The notes beneath the pieces are model-generated. The model saw only the letters and a list, made by a program, of their open reading frames with translations. It had not been told where the DNA came from and did not search any database. A stretch of DNA of 64,000 nt from Chrysomallon squamiferum (lineage: Eukaryota; Mollusca; Gastropoda; Neomphalida; Peltospiridae), in NCBI GenBank assembly GCA_012295275.1, contig CM022669.1:18611091-18675090 (forward strand), in the 5' to 3' direction. This document shows, in pieces, positions 14,601 through 30,430 of this stretch. Each line of letters begins with the position of its first letter. Position 1 is the first letter of the stretch. Position numbers and translations under genes: made by a program.

Positions 14601-16610
14601 AATGCACGTTAAAGAAATACAAAAAAAAAAAAAAAAAAAAAAATATATAAAAAATTATGTATTGCACATTGTCATGCAAAGGTTTAAAAATGCTGGCTCA
14701 CATTAAAAAAAAAAAAAAAAAAAAAATTGTAGACTTGTATGACGACAAGATTCCGCACTCGGCGGTTTCTGATTAAGTAAATAAAATCTTGTTTGCGATG
14801 GTGGATGAATGTCCACACAATGTCCAGATGTATGATGGCTCTCGATGTGTGAACGAACTCGCATTCTCCTTCCTCTTCTTAGACGCTGTCCAGTCTAAAT
14901 CTGTTTAATGAATGGACAATTAAACATGGAAGGTGTCAACAGGTGATTCAGTAAGGAGGAGAACAACAACAAAAAAAAGAATCTTGTTTATGACACACAT
15001 TAGCACGTAATCGAAACAATGCGAACACAATACGGGGCGTAGAGGTGATCCGTGTCCAGCGCATGTGCACAATTGGCAACAAGCCGTTAAATTAGGTTAC
15101 ATTTCCTGCTTACGTTATTTGCAAATGAGCTGTTTATAAATTTATGTAGGGAGGGCGATTCGAGTTTATATATAGAGTTTAGCAGTTTGTTCAAACTCTT
15201 TAATTCGGTTGTTTAAGCTGTGTTTAATGAATACAGAAGTGCAGTTTATGTCTCTATATACAACTGATTGAAACGTAAATAAATTGGGTTAAAAACTCGA
15301 AGAACGATATATCATTTTAATTATCTTTTTGTGATGAATCAACAAATAGGTGTAAATATATGTATATTTAAATAAAAAATGTAGAAAACCCCTACAAAAA
15401 ACAACAAAACAAACAAAAAAAAACAAACATTAGAACTATTGTTACATTATGGGATAATTAAATATATACTGTGAAATATAAACGTTAAATGTAATGCAAG
15501 ATGACGAGTACATAAATTAATTCTGTAACTAACATAATGATAGATATAACTTATTTATTTTTTAAATACTGTCCCTTTTCATTCAAACATCGCAAAGACA
15601 TCCTATTACCTTTTCTGCACCAGTAAATATTATGTAATTGTAATACAGTGATCGAACGAATCTCAGCCTTTGAATCAGAGACTTGATACGTCGTTTGATC
15701 GAACCTCCGTGAAGGATAAATTTGTATCATTTCCCGTTTCAGCTAAAATATAATTTCCTGTATGTGCCTTTTTTAGATTTTGTTTAGACAAGCAGTTCTT
15801 GCTACTGTTTGAAGATCTTGTAAATAAAACGATACTGTCATAATTAAATGGTGTTTTTGTCACGTGGTCAGCATGATTTTGTCAACGTGGTGATGGCATT
15901 TTAATCAGATTATTTTTACCTGTTTCATTCGCAGTATTATATGGAAATATCTTCTTGAATATTATTAAATTTTTTTCCATTATCGTCATCGTTATAACAT
16001 TTATTATTATTATAACCATTATCATCATCATCGTTATTATTGTTGTTTTTATTGTTGTTATTACTGTTGTTGTTGTTGTTGTTATAAATAATTATAATAA
16101 TAATTATTATTATTATTATTAATACATATATTGTATCTATTCCATTTCACTCAAATCTTACCTGTTAACCACAACAACTACTTTGTACGGAAAAACTTGC
16201 AGACATTCTTGCTGTGTCATTAGGTTTGTGGTGTTTAAATAAGACACCAATCACGAACCTATTGTTCTCTGTTAAACAAATACAAACATGTGGACAAGAA
16301 AACAATTAACTCAGCTAGAAAACAATTACAGCTTCCTCTTGGCATCAAACTGTCGTATGGAAGCGTTAACTTTTAGATTGGGTGATGAAAACAGGGAACA
16401 GGAGTTTGGTAGGCTAATGAAACAAGAAAATAAATAAACAGGAACAAAGAATGAGGAATTGCTTGGATAAACATTATTCTTTAAGACTTATTGTGTTGAC
16501 AGCTTGTATTTCTATTCACAAATACGCACACACACACATTTACACGCACGCACATACATAGAAACACAACCAACAAAACATACATACACACTCAATGTAT
16601 TTACAATTAA

Positions 16611-16680
<70 letters not shown>

Positions 16681-17218
16681 TTCACACACATACATGACAC
16701 TGACATAATAAAAATGCGCGTGACGAGAACATAAAATGCAGAAAATGCGCATGACGAGAACATAAACGTAAAAGATATTAATAAATCTGTATTTCTATAT
16801 TATTTTGAAACAACAACTGCAGTCATAACAAAAAATAAATAAACGACAACAAACAATAGTAAATATCTCACTGAATAATTTCATTAATTTTCATTCGTGA
16901 TTTTTGATCACGAAAACACGTTTTCGTTATCGTCTGTTTTTCATTCATGGCCTAACATTTTCTGTATTTTCATCGTCTGCAACTTGTTTCAATTTTGAAT
17001 CTGGGCGCCAAATTCCTGTACGTTGCAGCGGAAAGTAATTGGCTGTGACGTTTGCGTGTTTTGTTTTGTCTACTTTTTCATTGACATTGTCACAGGTTTC
17101 TAGTATTTTTACTGGTAGAATGTTTGAATTTTGAATCACCAGAAATCGATAACTCTTCAAGCACTTAATTCACTTATCACGGTGCTTATGATGTAAGAAA
17201 GACGTTTACTGTTTGCGA

Positions 17219-17272
<54 letters not shown>

Positions 17273-19498
17273 ATAGCTGCTAGTTGTTTGGGGTGAATGG
17301 ATGGATTAAAAATTTGATTTAAGTTTAGAAGTTTTTAAAAGAGTGAAAGACAAGTTAATAAAAAAAAAAATATATAATTGATAAAATTAAAAAATAAAGA
17401 ATAAAAAAATAAATAATAATAATAATAAAAAAAATTAAATAATATATATAATAGATACAATTAAATAAATAATAATAATAATAGTGATAATGATAATGAT
17501 GATGATGATAAACAAATATTTAACTAATAAATAAGAAAACATAATTAAAGAAATGAACAAATTTAACGTATATACAGAAAAAACAACTCTGTCCAGTCAC
17601 AGCAAAAAGAACAAAAAAACAAAAACAAAAACAAAACAAAAACAAACAAATAATACAAAAAAAAAGAAACAAAAAAGGGGAAAAAAAACCCACCCCTAAA
17701 AACAATAGCCTAGAAACACAAAGAAAGGTTTTAATAAAAATAACACATCAAGCTGAAATTAAAAGTCAAATATATTTCTTCTGCTTTCTAATCTTTAAAC
17801 ATTTAGAAGACCTCAGTGAATATTGCGTAAAACAAACAACATCTCTGCACAAGATCAATCAGCTGTTAAGGTAATGGACGAAAATGTTTTCAAGTCTTCC
17901 ATATGTTTTACATTACAGGACTTTCAATCAATGAATCTTAACTCAGTGGTTCGTTTGAACTGCGGCGAAATCCCCGTGGCAAGCGTTTCTGACATTTCGA
18001 CCTTGTTTGTGCGACTCCCACAATCTGAGTAACGTATTTGATATACAAAACAACCACAGCAGCCATTATCTCATTTCCTTAGACTGGTTTAAAGTCAGGT
18101 TTAAGTTTGTACAAAAAAAAAAAACACCCCACCCCAAAACCCCCACCCCACAAAACAACAAAAACGGAAAACAGAAAGCGTACCCTTTTTGTTTTTTGAA
18201 GGACAGACTATTTTATTTAAGCGACTGAAAAATGACGGGTGACAGTCTAGTGTAGGACTGGTAACAAGTTAGCGGCGCAGGTATCGGAATTTACAGTCCA
18301 GCTCATTGTCACCGGTAAGTGTAAACTTTGCAGCAAGGATGTTCGACGAACACGGAATGCGAAAGATTCGGTGAAATGCAAGGACTACGTTTTGTCAATA
18401 CCAGAAATGTGATTTTATTTGCGCCCGTGCCTTCTTCGGCAAAGCAGTATATCTAAATGCAGTAAGGGGAAAAGGGTGGTAAGGTGGATGCTTTTTTTTT
18501 TTTTTTTCATTTTTAATCCTTTTTCGAAACAATTTTTTTTCATGCTTTGATTTAAAGAAGAAACCTTGAATAACAATTTATTTTTTTCAATTGTTTTTTT
18601 TTTTTTTTTTTGAAAAAAAAGAAGTTTTATCAAACAAAAACATATAATAAAAAAAAAAAAGTAAAAGAAAAAGAAACGAGAAAAACTGGAAAACATACAG
18701 ACTGATAGATAGTCAGACAGACAGAGAGAGAGAGAGAAAACATTAAATGTATGGGAATGAAAGGCTTAAAGTCAACGACATAATGTATATGTGTAAAAAA
18801 AAATCAAGAAAAAGAAAAAAGAAAACATTTTTGTAGATAACGATGATGGTTTTGTCATTTTTGTTTGTTGTTGATGATGGTTCTTTTTTTGTTGTTGACG
18901 ACTAATTCTGTTTCTATAATTTATTATGAACATTTTGTTTACTGGATTTGTGTTTGATTTATTGTTGCATCTGCAAATACGCTTCCAGTAAATCTGCATA
19001 ACTATTATATAATACGAATGTTCTTTAGCTCGAACTAGCAGTATTTGGCGCTACCAGGGTTATTTACGAGTAATGAATTTTTTTTTTTTTTTTTGCAATG
19101 AATTCAGGAATTATTGAATTTTATTCTTTATTCCGTCCTTCAAGTGGCAAAATAAAACAAACAAGAGGACAAAATCAGAAAGCAAAATTGAAAAAAAAAA
19201 TAAGAAAAAAGAAAAAGAAAAAAGAATATCAATCTGAAACTGAATTAAATATAGAACGTCAGAAAAACATCTACAAAAGCACAGTTATTTGTTAAAACAG
19301 GTAAACACTGTGTTTACTAAGTTTGTGTATCTATGTAGATGTATGTTTTATGCATATGTGAGTATATATTTATGTGTGCAGATATTTGTGTGTGTATGAG
19401 TATGTATGCATGTGAAAGCGTACGTACGTACGTACACACAAACACACACACATACACGTATATATTTAGATAAATAGATAGAGTGACTGATAGAAAAC

Positions 19499-19543
<45 letters not shown>

Positions 19544-21638
19544 TAAGTCTAAAAGAAACAAAAATCACAAAATATTAATGTTTATTCACATACATCATCC
19601 TGTCTCACCGTGCTTTTTCAAATACAATCAGGAGCAAACAATAAATGTCCGCAACGGAAAATTTAACAATTCGTATATGCACTATTGATAAACTGCAAAA
19701 TTCTCGGGCCTCTTAGTTCATACCTACATGCAAATGCAACGATAGCAGGTGTGAAAAAAGACATTTGTATGCTCATGAATTGCGGATTAAAACACGGGTC
19801 CAGAAAATCGATTTTTAGCGTTGATATTCAACACACAACCCAGGAAATCGATTTTAACGTTGATATTCAACACACAACCCAGGAAATCGATTTTAACGTT
19901 GATATTCAACACAGAAAACAAAGAGCGAATCTCAGTGTCCTGCACGTGATTTCGTCCTGTAGACGTAATCGATTTCCTGGAGCGCGTACGATCGATATGC
20001 AAATTAACTTATTAACAGACTTAACAGCCTGACATTTCTTCAGACTTAAGTTAGTTAAATTTCATTAATTTTAAATTAGTTTAACAGATAGGAATTACGT
20101 GAGGTTTAAATCAGTTTAGTAGTCTAGTATTTTTCGAACAGGTTTTATTTTTTTAATATTGAAAGAAAGTTTTATTATTCGTTACTAATGATGATGATGT
20201 CGACTACGACGATGATGAATATGACACTACTACTACTACTATTACTACTAATAATAATGATAATGATGAGATGATGATGATAATATTAATAATAAACGAA
20301 ATTAAATATTAAATAGATAATACAAAAATTAAAAAAAAAAGAAGAAAGAAAACCAAGAACAAACATATGAACTTAAATAAATATATGAATAAATAAAATT
20401 GTATTACCAATTATTTGAAAACAGTAAGTTAATAAAAACGAAATAAATAAAATTTGTAAATAACAATGATTGATGTAACCGAATCTTTTAAATATTTTTG
20501 TTCTAAACTTTGAGACCATTTTAAAACTACATTTTAGATATTAAAATTAAATAATAATAAACAAAGAACTGAACAACGAAATAAATGATGTGCGGTTATA
20601 ATCATATAATATTTTTTTCTTTACTTTGCATTTTTGAATGAAACGATATTTAAATTGTATAAAATATTGTTTTACAGCTGATATAGTAAACTAGAATCAA
20701 TCTTAAAACGCTGATTATAAAACTTTAATTTCTTTTCACTGGGATTTTTTCTTTCTTTTCACATTGATCTTATTTAAGAGTTCACTTTAAACATTTTAAT
20801 AATAAATAATTCATCACCGTTTTTGTTTGTTTGTTTGTTCAAAGTTAAGATGCTAATATCTAAATATTAACGTTACCTGTGAAATATACTTAATTTAATG
20901 TTAACAATGTTTTAGAATTTTGTATCATTGATTCTTTTGGGTTCATTTTCTGCATGTAAACAAGTTCATGACATTCATATTTGACACCAACGTGATCTTT
21001 AAATGTCAGTTGACATGTGTGTCAAGTGCAAAGTTTTTGAAAAAAAAAAAATCTAAACTTTGATTTTCGATTTTTCTCACTTTCATTGGAAAATATTAAA
21101 ACAAAATAGTGCAATATTTAAATTTTAAGAAAATATTTTTACATTTAATTCTAGCGATCAGCGGATTCTGAAATTTAAAGCATCATTACAGATGCAGTTT
21201 ACATGTAAAATATATATAATTATATTTACGTAAATACTTAAATAAAATTAAAAAAAAAAAAAAAAAAAAAAAGAGGAAGGAAAGACGAACGAAAGAAAAA
21301 GGGAATACTAGTAGAAAAAACGTTTACTTGATCTTAATACAAGGAAAAAAGAATTTCAATTATTCATCACGAATATTATTATGATGTAAATAAAAAAGTA
21401 ATTTATGAAAATAAACACTCAGTACTCATTGTCTTGTAATAATAATAACAGCGATCATCGTCACTGTTGTTGTTGTTATTAATAGTAGTAGTAGTAGTAG
21501 TAGTAGCAATCTCGGTGGTAGTAATGGCAAGAGCAGCAGTAGTAGTAAAGTAGTTTAAAATAAAAACAATTTTAATTCTTCATTAATTCCTAACAAATTA
21601 TTAAATAAATAAATAAATAATATAAAAGAGGTAATAAA

Positions 21639-21691
<53 letters not shown>

Positions 21692-22152
21692 AAAATAAAA
21701 CAAAATAAATCCAGAGAAACTTATACAAACAATAAAACGAGTTATTAAGTGTTACTTTTCTAACACAACGAATTCCCAGCCAGACGTTGTGTTCACGTGA
21801 CTTTACACGATGTCGTCTGCTTGCGTTTTTGTCTTTTGATGATTTATCAATCAACTGAGACGTCTGTAATATAAATACATCTTCCACGAGACGAGACAGA
21901 CAGAATTCTACACAAAAGTCAGAAATAATTGCACTCGCACACATCATATTTAATAGAATTTTGGTGAGAAATATTTTGAAATATTTTTAACTGTGATATG
22001 AAGACGATTGGCAATATCATACGCAGATGTCGTGTATGCATAGGGAAAAGACAAAATGAGGGGCTGTTCCAGATTTCTTAAGATCGGTTGATCCCTTGCA
22101 TGGGGAAGATTTAGGGTCTAAAAGACTAAATAAATTTCGTTTTAAAGAAAAA

Positions 22153-22215
<63 letters not shown>

Positions 22216-22355
22216 TCAATTCAAAAACACTGATTGTAGATAAATAAATAATACTAATACTGCTAATAATAGGAGCTGTTACAGTAGCAGTAGTAGCTCT
22301 ATTATTGGTTGTACTAGTAGCAATAATACTATTAATATTAACAAAAATAACAACA

Positions 22356-22390
<35 letters not shown>

Positions 22391-23373
22391 TAAAAAAAAT
22401 AGGATGGATACACTTACTCTCGAGTCAGCTGGTTTCTTTAAATGCTGTTAATTGCTTGTGTCGTTCATTCACATAACCATTATTAATTGCTATTATAATA
22501 TTTTATGCTGAACATAATATATTAAAATCATTTTATGATATTTATTATTATTTAAAAAAAAGAAAGAAAATGACACAAATATCTATTGACCTAAATGTTC
22601 TATATATAATATACGAAAATATTTAAGTATGGAAATAGATAAGTAAGTAAATAAATAAATAAATAAATAAAAAAAAAACCCTCTAATGTACGTTCTTTTA
22701 GTCGACTTTATTCATAAACTTTATTAATATTATTTCAATCCTTATCACGATCATCATCATCATTTTGCCTTTTCAAAATAAATATTAAATTAATTCATCT
22801 TCAATCGAATAGCACAACACGCTGGGAATAGAAAGAAATTTGTTTCTCTATAAACAGTTTAATATTATCATTTCTCTAAACAAAGTCAATAAAAATAGTG
22901 TCCTTTTTAATAACGCTCTCAAATAATTCATTATACAAATATTTGAACATTCCACGTGAACTGTGAAACTTCAAACTCTCTTTCTTTGGATTCAGTATTG
23001 TTATTATCATTCACATGCTTAAAATATTTTGCAATAATATCGTAGTTAAGCCTGGCAAATCGTCAACTTATCTGCGTTTTGGCACATAAGAATTAAAACA
23101 AGCTTTTGTAGTATTTCTAAACATGCTAAATCAACATAGACGCGAATTATTATGGCAGGTGCAGGGTTTTTGGCTTCGTGATATTTGGAAATCATGTTGA
23201 AAAGGATTAATTGTAGTTGATTAGTTAGATTATGAATGTTGTTTTAAAGATTATTTGTACTCTATGTTTCCAATACAGATAAATCTATCCATATCTGAAT
23301 TATGTACTTATCAATGGAGAATGTGTGGGATAAGCAGTTAAAATATAAAGATACAACAACAACAACAACAACA

Positions 23374-23416
<43 letters not shown>

Positions 23417-23779
23417 TTACTACTATTACTGTTATTACTACTACTACTACTATTACTACTATTACTACTACTACTAATAATAATAACAATAATAACAACA
23501 ATACTACTAATAAAAATAATAGTTGAAATAAATAAATAAATAAATAAAAATTAATAAAAGGTTTTAAAATTATAAAGCATAAGCTAAATTTCTAAAGAAC
23601 AGATTCTAGGCATATACAACACACACATGCAAGACATTGCACACATTTGGAGGCCTTCATGCACTTGTATACTATTATTAACATTATTACTGTTACTATC
23701 ACTATTACCACTTTCAACAGTTACTGTTACATTTAGTACTACTACTATTATTGTTGTTGTTTCTACTACTAATATTATT

Positions 23780-23852
<73 letters not shown>

Positions 23853-24556
23853 TGTAGCTATTACTTTATAGTTCAGTAACAGCAGTAGTTAAACAAAACG
23901 ATAAAAACTGAAAGAATGAATGAACGAAACAGACAAGAAAAAACAACAGGACTAACTCATCACAAGAAAACAAAAATCCCAGTAATTAATAAACCAACAA
24001 TAATTAAGGATTGCCTCAGAGATCAGTCAGAGGCTTTGTGCTAACAGATGCAGCAAACAGTGAGAACCAGCGTATTGGAAGAACATCAGAGAGCTGTGGT
24101 TTGAGAATGAACTGAACCTGCCAGAATTTGAATTAGCTGGTACACGTGTAGTTAGCATTTGGCTTTGACACTCCGAGCTGGCAGCCTCTTCTACTGGCAA
24201 AGTCTAAATGTGGCGGAGTGGATTAGTGGCTGTGATTGCCAAGGTTTCCGCGACACCGCGCCAACGGCAGAAGCACCATGCAACAATTTGAAGCGGTGGT
24301 CTTCAGGCAAACTGCAGAAACATTCCTGACGTCGACGGAGTCAAGGCGAACTCGGATCTGTTCTTATTTGCGGCTCGAAGTCTTCACACTTTCTGATATA
24401 AATAAAACTTTTGGTTTTGGTTCGTCTGAGAGTGATTTCAGGGACGTTGCGGTTTGAGTTTCGAGAGGAGGGTTGACTAGCAGTACATTTCTTCCCTCAG
24501 TGTATATTTAGAGTAATAATAATAATAATATTAAGAATAATAAGAAACAAATCAAC

Positions 24557-24589
<33 letters not shown>

Positions 24590-25133
24590 AACAAAAACAT
24601 CTACAACAATAATAATAACAATAGCTACTAATGACTACTAAGAATAATAAAAATATAATGACAATAATGATGATGATGGTGATACAGCTGTAATAATAGC
24701 AGCACTACTATACTACTAATAATAAAAAAATAACAATAATTTTGATTTAAATTGTGTAATACTTTTAAAGTGAAAATAATATTAACAGATAGTAATGACC
24801 GTTTCTTGCACAAACAAGATAATTATCTAAAACACTATTGTTATTTTATTAAATATGTTTTTTATGTAATATTAAGACTGTAAAATGATGACCCGTTATA
24901 AAAAATGAATTTCAACAATCTATGCTTACAAGCTTCAGTATTTAATAATTTTATATTTTACATTAACATCTGTGTCTGATTTATATAGTCAAATGTATAA
25001 AAATAATGGGTGCTTTTGTGCCTAAACTACCAGAGTCATATTATTATTGTTTTTCTCTGTATGAGAACATTTAACAGTATATACATATTCAGTAATATTC
25101 ATTACTGCATGGACATGCGCGCGCGTGTGTGTG

Positions 25134-25187
<54 letters not shown>

Positions 25188-26754
25188 GTAATCAATATTA
25201 TTTGTATGACAAAATGTAGTTAGGTTCTCACCTCAGATATCACAATTGAATAAACAAAAATCGCTGTTTATAATCGGTAAAATTAAAATGTGTTAATATG
25301 ACATTAAATAATAAATCGTTAATTATTATTATTATTATTAAATTTGTTGATATATAGCAGTACATCAAGAAACACTTTCTATAATGCATAGCGTTTCTGT
25401 CAATGTAAAGATTTCATTCTGATATTTCAGGTTGCTTGTTTTGTATGGATTTATTAATTTATTTCTTGCTTTCTTTGACAAATAACGATATTGTTTTATG
25501 TTATTATTATAATTACTATGCATTTCGTCAGCTTCTAGCATCTGTGTCTTATCTGTTAATATACAGAAACACAGACGTTGCTCTCTATTAATACTAAACT
25601 TTTGTTAACATTTTTTTCCTGAATAATAAAGAACTTTGATGATAATGATAATATACTGATGATGATAAATTATCGCATAGCAATAATTAAAATATTAATG
25701 ACAACAAAGACGATGATGTCTGTAACAATGGCAATAATAAAACAAATTCTTGATAATGAATTATTATAATGATGATCGTGATGTTAATAATAAATTACTC
25801 TCGTCTAGTAACTACTGTTGTTTTGTTTGTTCTGTTTCCAGTTTGAAAGTTGTGAATCTAGAGGTGTCCTCACTGTGCGGTTACTCAATTTCAAGAACCC
25901 GAAAGGACGCACGTACGACGGCAGCTGCTGTGACCAGGTTCCACGACGAAACGGCGTCTGTCCGGACCAGTGTGATTACGTCATGAGACTGATCGTGTCC
26001 GGTCTTGGAAGGTAGGTCGATACACGAAGTTTTTGATGAACTCATCTTTTGTTCCAAATCTTCGACATTAGAATTGTGTGCTGTAATTTTTTTTTTTTTA
26101 AATTTGTTCCAAAATACTGATATATAATAACTGAACCCAGTTTCCTATAATCCACAGTACAAACAATTTTAATGGAAGAGAGATCATTTCCAACAGTATT
26201 AACGATGGAATTACATCGGATATTTAATAGTAATGGAATAGAAATGTTTTATAATACAAATAATATTAAAGAAAGAGAAATAAATCTGATATTTAATATT
26301 AATGGAACAGAGATCGTTTCAAGTGTTTAATAATACTTAAAATATTAAAGAAATGAAAATATATCCTATATTTAATATTAATGTAACATAGATTATTTCG
26401 AATGTTTCATAATACTTATAACAATTATTAAAGGGAAATACATATGACTTTTAATATCAATGGAACAGAAACAATTTCTAATTTTTGACAACGCTAATAA
26501 TATTAAAGAAACACAAATAGTTCCGATTATTTCAAAACACCAGAAAGTATTTTGTAAATTAAATAATATTAACTCCAGGCAGAAAGTTCTATAATGTAAT
26601 TAAATTTTCGTGTTTTAAGTAACTCGTTTTATATCTGCTATGATATATATCTGAATTAACTCATACTGCGAACAATTCCACGAAAGTGTTTTAGTCAGTC
26701 AACGTACTTTTCTCATCTGTCTGTCTGTCTGTCTGTATATCTATCTATCTATCC

Positions 26755-26812
<58 letters not shown>

Positions 26813-29800
26813 AATGATTATGATGATGATGAAATTGACAACAGCATCATCAAAATGAAAACGATCATCGCGATAATCGTACTGGTAACGATACAGGTGA
26901 TAATGTTTATATGCTAACGAACATGTTAATGACAGTAATGACAACAACATTTGTCTTCTATTAATATTTATTTTGATTAACAACACTTGCACTTAACATT
27001 ACACAGCAAACATCTTCCATACAAACACCGTGCAGCAACTGAGCAAACCAACAAACAGTCACTGATGGATTCTAACAACACGATACCTGCACAGCTTGTC
27101 CAAACGTTCAGTCACAAGATCTTTCTCTTTACACATTCAACACGATATGCACCTGATGGCGCTCGCAAGGTAAATTAAAGAAATATTTTAAGAAGCAGCT
27201 GGTAGGCTAAGAAACACGAGAAGTCAACGGTAGAGAGTCGATAAGAACTTTAAATGTAAATTTAATACCGAACAGACAACACGTTTTCAGGTCCGGTTTT
27301 GTTAAATACAACAATTACATACAAAACAGGATCTAGGGACGTCGTCTTTTTTCTTCTGAAGGTAGTGTCAACGTTCCGCAAGAGACACGTTGCCGACTTA
27401 ATACAGATAGCAAAGAGCCATGTAAATTTACACGCAGTTTTGGCTAATAGACTTTGATTAAGAATGTTCGATAACGCCGCCGTAAAAGTTCGCTTGAAAA
27501 AACAGAAGTCCAGTAGTGATGTATTTTGGGTAGATATTTAAATTTGTCTACGAAGTCGATGAGTCTTCGAGAGTTTGCTGTTTGCGATTAGAGATGATTG
27601 TTTTGTAAATGTTAGAGATTGTAACAGAAACAGATCAAACAGGTACTACAGTCAAACCGATTTTAAATTTGTGTTTTTTTCTAGGGTATAATTAATAATT
27701 TAGATATTTCTGACAAATACTTGAAGTACTGTGGTATTTTAAATTTCAGATTTCTCTTTAGATTCTTTATTTTATTCAATATGTTTCTCCAGTATGTGTA
27801 AAAACTTAAAATCAAAGGTGAAATAATTAAAAGACTGATCTGCGTTACTCTTGCCAGACCAAAACATCTACGACGTACAATTTAGATTTCCTTTTTTAAT
27901 TCTGTTCATAACATTGTCAAACAACCACTTTTTATTCCATGCTGTACACAATTAATAAGTTCTTTGATAGTTACATTTCTCTTAACAGGACGATGTAATT
28001 ATGATAAAAGATATGACAATGACTAACGTGACTGATGTAGTCAAATCTATTCCTGTTAATTATCAAGCCTTTTGGTAGCGTATTCATCAATTTTTTTTTC
28101 CGCGACAAATTTATATAGGTTTTGAAAAACAATTACATATGCTTGGTGCAAGATGCTGGTAAATGTTTGAGTCAGAGATATAACACTTTTCAGTCATGAT
28201 GTTAAACAGCCGCTGATTTCCTTTATTAATTTCTGTAATATCACATCCCAGATACAAATTAAATTTATGAAGCTTTTAAATCATATTCACGCTAACGAAG
28301 GTATGACAGACGTAATTAACTTTAAGAATTTTTAAAGAAAATGATTCTCGGACACAACTATTACCAATGTTTCTACGTTTGAAATCGAATCAGAATCTAG
28401 CGGAAACTCTTCATACCAGATCTCAGAAATCGCGACATGTGCTGTGCGAAAAATCGAACCTTAAAGATGTCGGAGTAAGCTGTACAAAGTTACCCAAGGG
28501 TTGAAGCTGATCTCACTGGGGTCCATTCTCGAGATCTGAGTTCATTGCTGACATTTTCAAGTGGATTAAGTTTTGGACGGAGTAACAGTCAAAGCAACGG
28601 AGGAATCCAAGGACCGTGAAGGAAATCTCCGACTTCAAGCTTTTGTACACTAAATTGGATCATTATCTTGTTAATCTATTATTCCACCAGGAAGTTTGGT
28701 TGTGCAAGAAGTACACGAACAATTCTAGCAGAGACATTGTTCAGATGTCATCTGTTGTCAAGGTTCGAAAAAAACAACAACAGAATAAAAATGCCAAAAA
28801 ACATCAAAAAAAAAAAAAAAGATTTTAGATTCTTCGGACCATTATGGAGTATTCAAAGGTTATCGAATTTTAGCTCAGTTTTTATTTTTATTTTTATTTT
28901 TTCATTTTTTTTTTTTATTTGGTTCACTTCTTCAAAATTAGTTAAAAGGCAATGTTTTTGAGCAATAAGTCTATAGCTGCCGTACCACTAAATGTGTCAT
29001 TTCAGAAAATATAATAATATATATGGAAACAGTTACAAAAAAAATAAAATAATAGAAAATAGAAGATACGGCTAACTTTCAAACTAAATAAAATTATTAT
29101 AATGATATAATAAAAAATAAATAAAATAAAATAAGATAAAATATGATATTATAAGATAAGATTGGACAAGATACGGTAAAATAAAACAAAATAATTCATT
29201 TCAACTAAAGGAATTAAGTCCATTTCAGAATAAAAACCGAACTAGGAAAATAGCACACAATTTCATAAAAAAAAAAATTACCATCATAAATATGTTGAAA
29301 ACTGACTACAGTTTACTGTAAGTAAAATGTTTGTCTAACACGTGGCACCACGCTTAACTGAACAGCCAGAGCTGGAACACACAGACTTTGCTGAAAAGAC
29401 TTATTAGTTTAAATGAATGAATAAATGAATGAATGAATGAATGAATGAACGAATGAACGAACGAACGAATGAACGAATGAACGAACGAACGAACGAACGA
29501 ATGGATAAATGACTAATAACATCACATCAACTTTCAGTAATAACGTCTGTTAGGTACTTATCATACTTTTCGTATGAAATTATAATATGAGAGAGGAAAC
29601 ACGATATCACGCCTACTTGTAAACAGTGCGATGTCTTAGATAACTGCTGTGGTTTTAATTCTTTATAACGTTTTGAATATTAACATATTCATACTGTACA
29701 TATATACAAACATTCAGCTATACTTACGTGCATGCATAAATACATACCTATATATACCTGTGTATACATACATACGTACATATATGCGTATATACATACA

Positions 29801-30047
29801 TATACTAGTACATCACACGCACCATATATATGCTCACATACATATGCATATTTGCAAACACACACACACACATCCACATATATATACACATATTAGGCAA
29901 CCTTTTTTAAAGTTGAAACACATGAAAATAATTCAAAATCAAACAAGTAAAGTAGCAAACATAAAATGAATCGGTTCAAACACTTCGACTTTTAAAAAGA
30001 TTGCGTACCTAATATGTGTATGTGTCTGTTTGCGGGTACATAAGTGG

Positions 30048-30116
<69 letters not shown>

Positions 30117-30395
30117 TAGGCATATAGAATATTCTTCATGAATTTAGAATATCAGTACAATGTAATATTATTTTTCATCCGTCTTTTTTAAAAGTTAGAG
30201 AAAAAAGAAAGATAAATATATAAAGAAAGAAATACAGAGAATAAATGCTATTCAATCTAACAAATAAAAATTGTCGTAATTATAAATAAATGAATAAATA
30301 AACAATGAAACAAATATGTAAATAAATAAAGAAATGTATAGAGATATAGAGATAGATCGACAGATATAGATATATAGATAAATTAAACAGACAAA

Positions 30396-30430
<35 letters not shown>

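Larger units (their letters stand above)
4618..25841 (+). other. Intron 1 of the MNNL gene (21.2 kb)
   Basis: It is bounded by GTAAGT at 4618 and TTCTGTTTCCAG ending at 25841. I found no convincing coding exon inside it. It holds a 12-bp tandem repeat at 4709-4757, many microsatellites, a 39-bp tandem repeat with an inverted copy at 19803-19980, and islands of ordinary-complexity sequence at about 6540-6900, 10250-10640, 12060-12840, 14730-15240 and 24000-24480. These islands could be regulatory DNA or decayed mobile elements. Short ORFs here are microsatellite translations or unsupported. Confidence 0.7.

Noticed and set aside
24211-24300. tRNA gene
   Set aside because: A-box-like string only; no B-box, cloverleaf or CCA-side stem at the right spacing.
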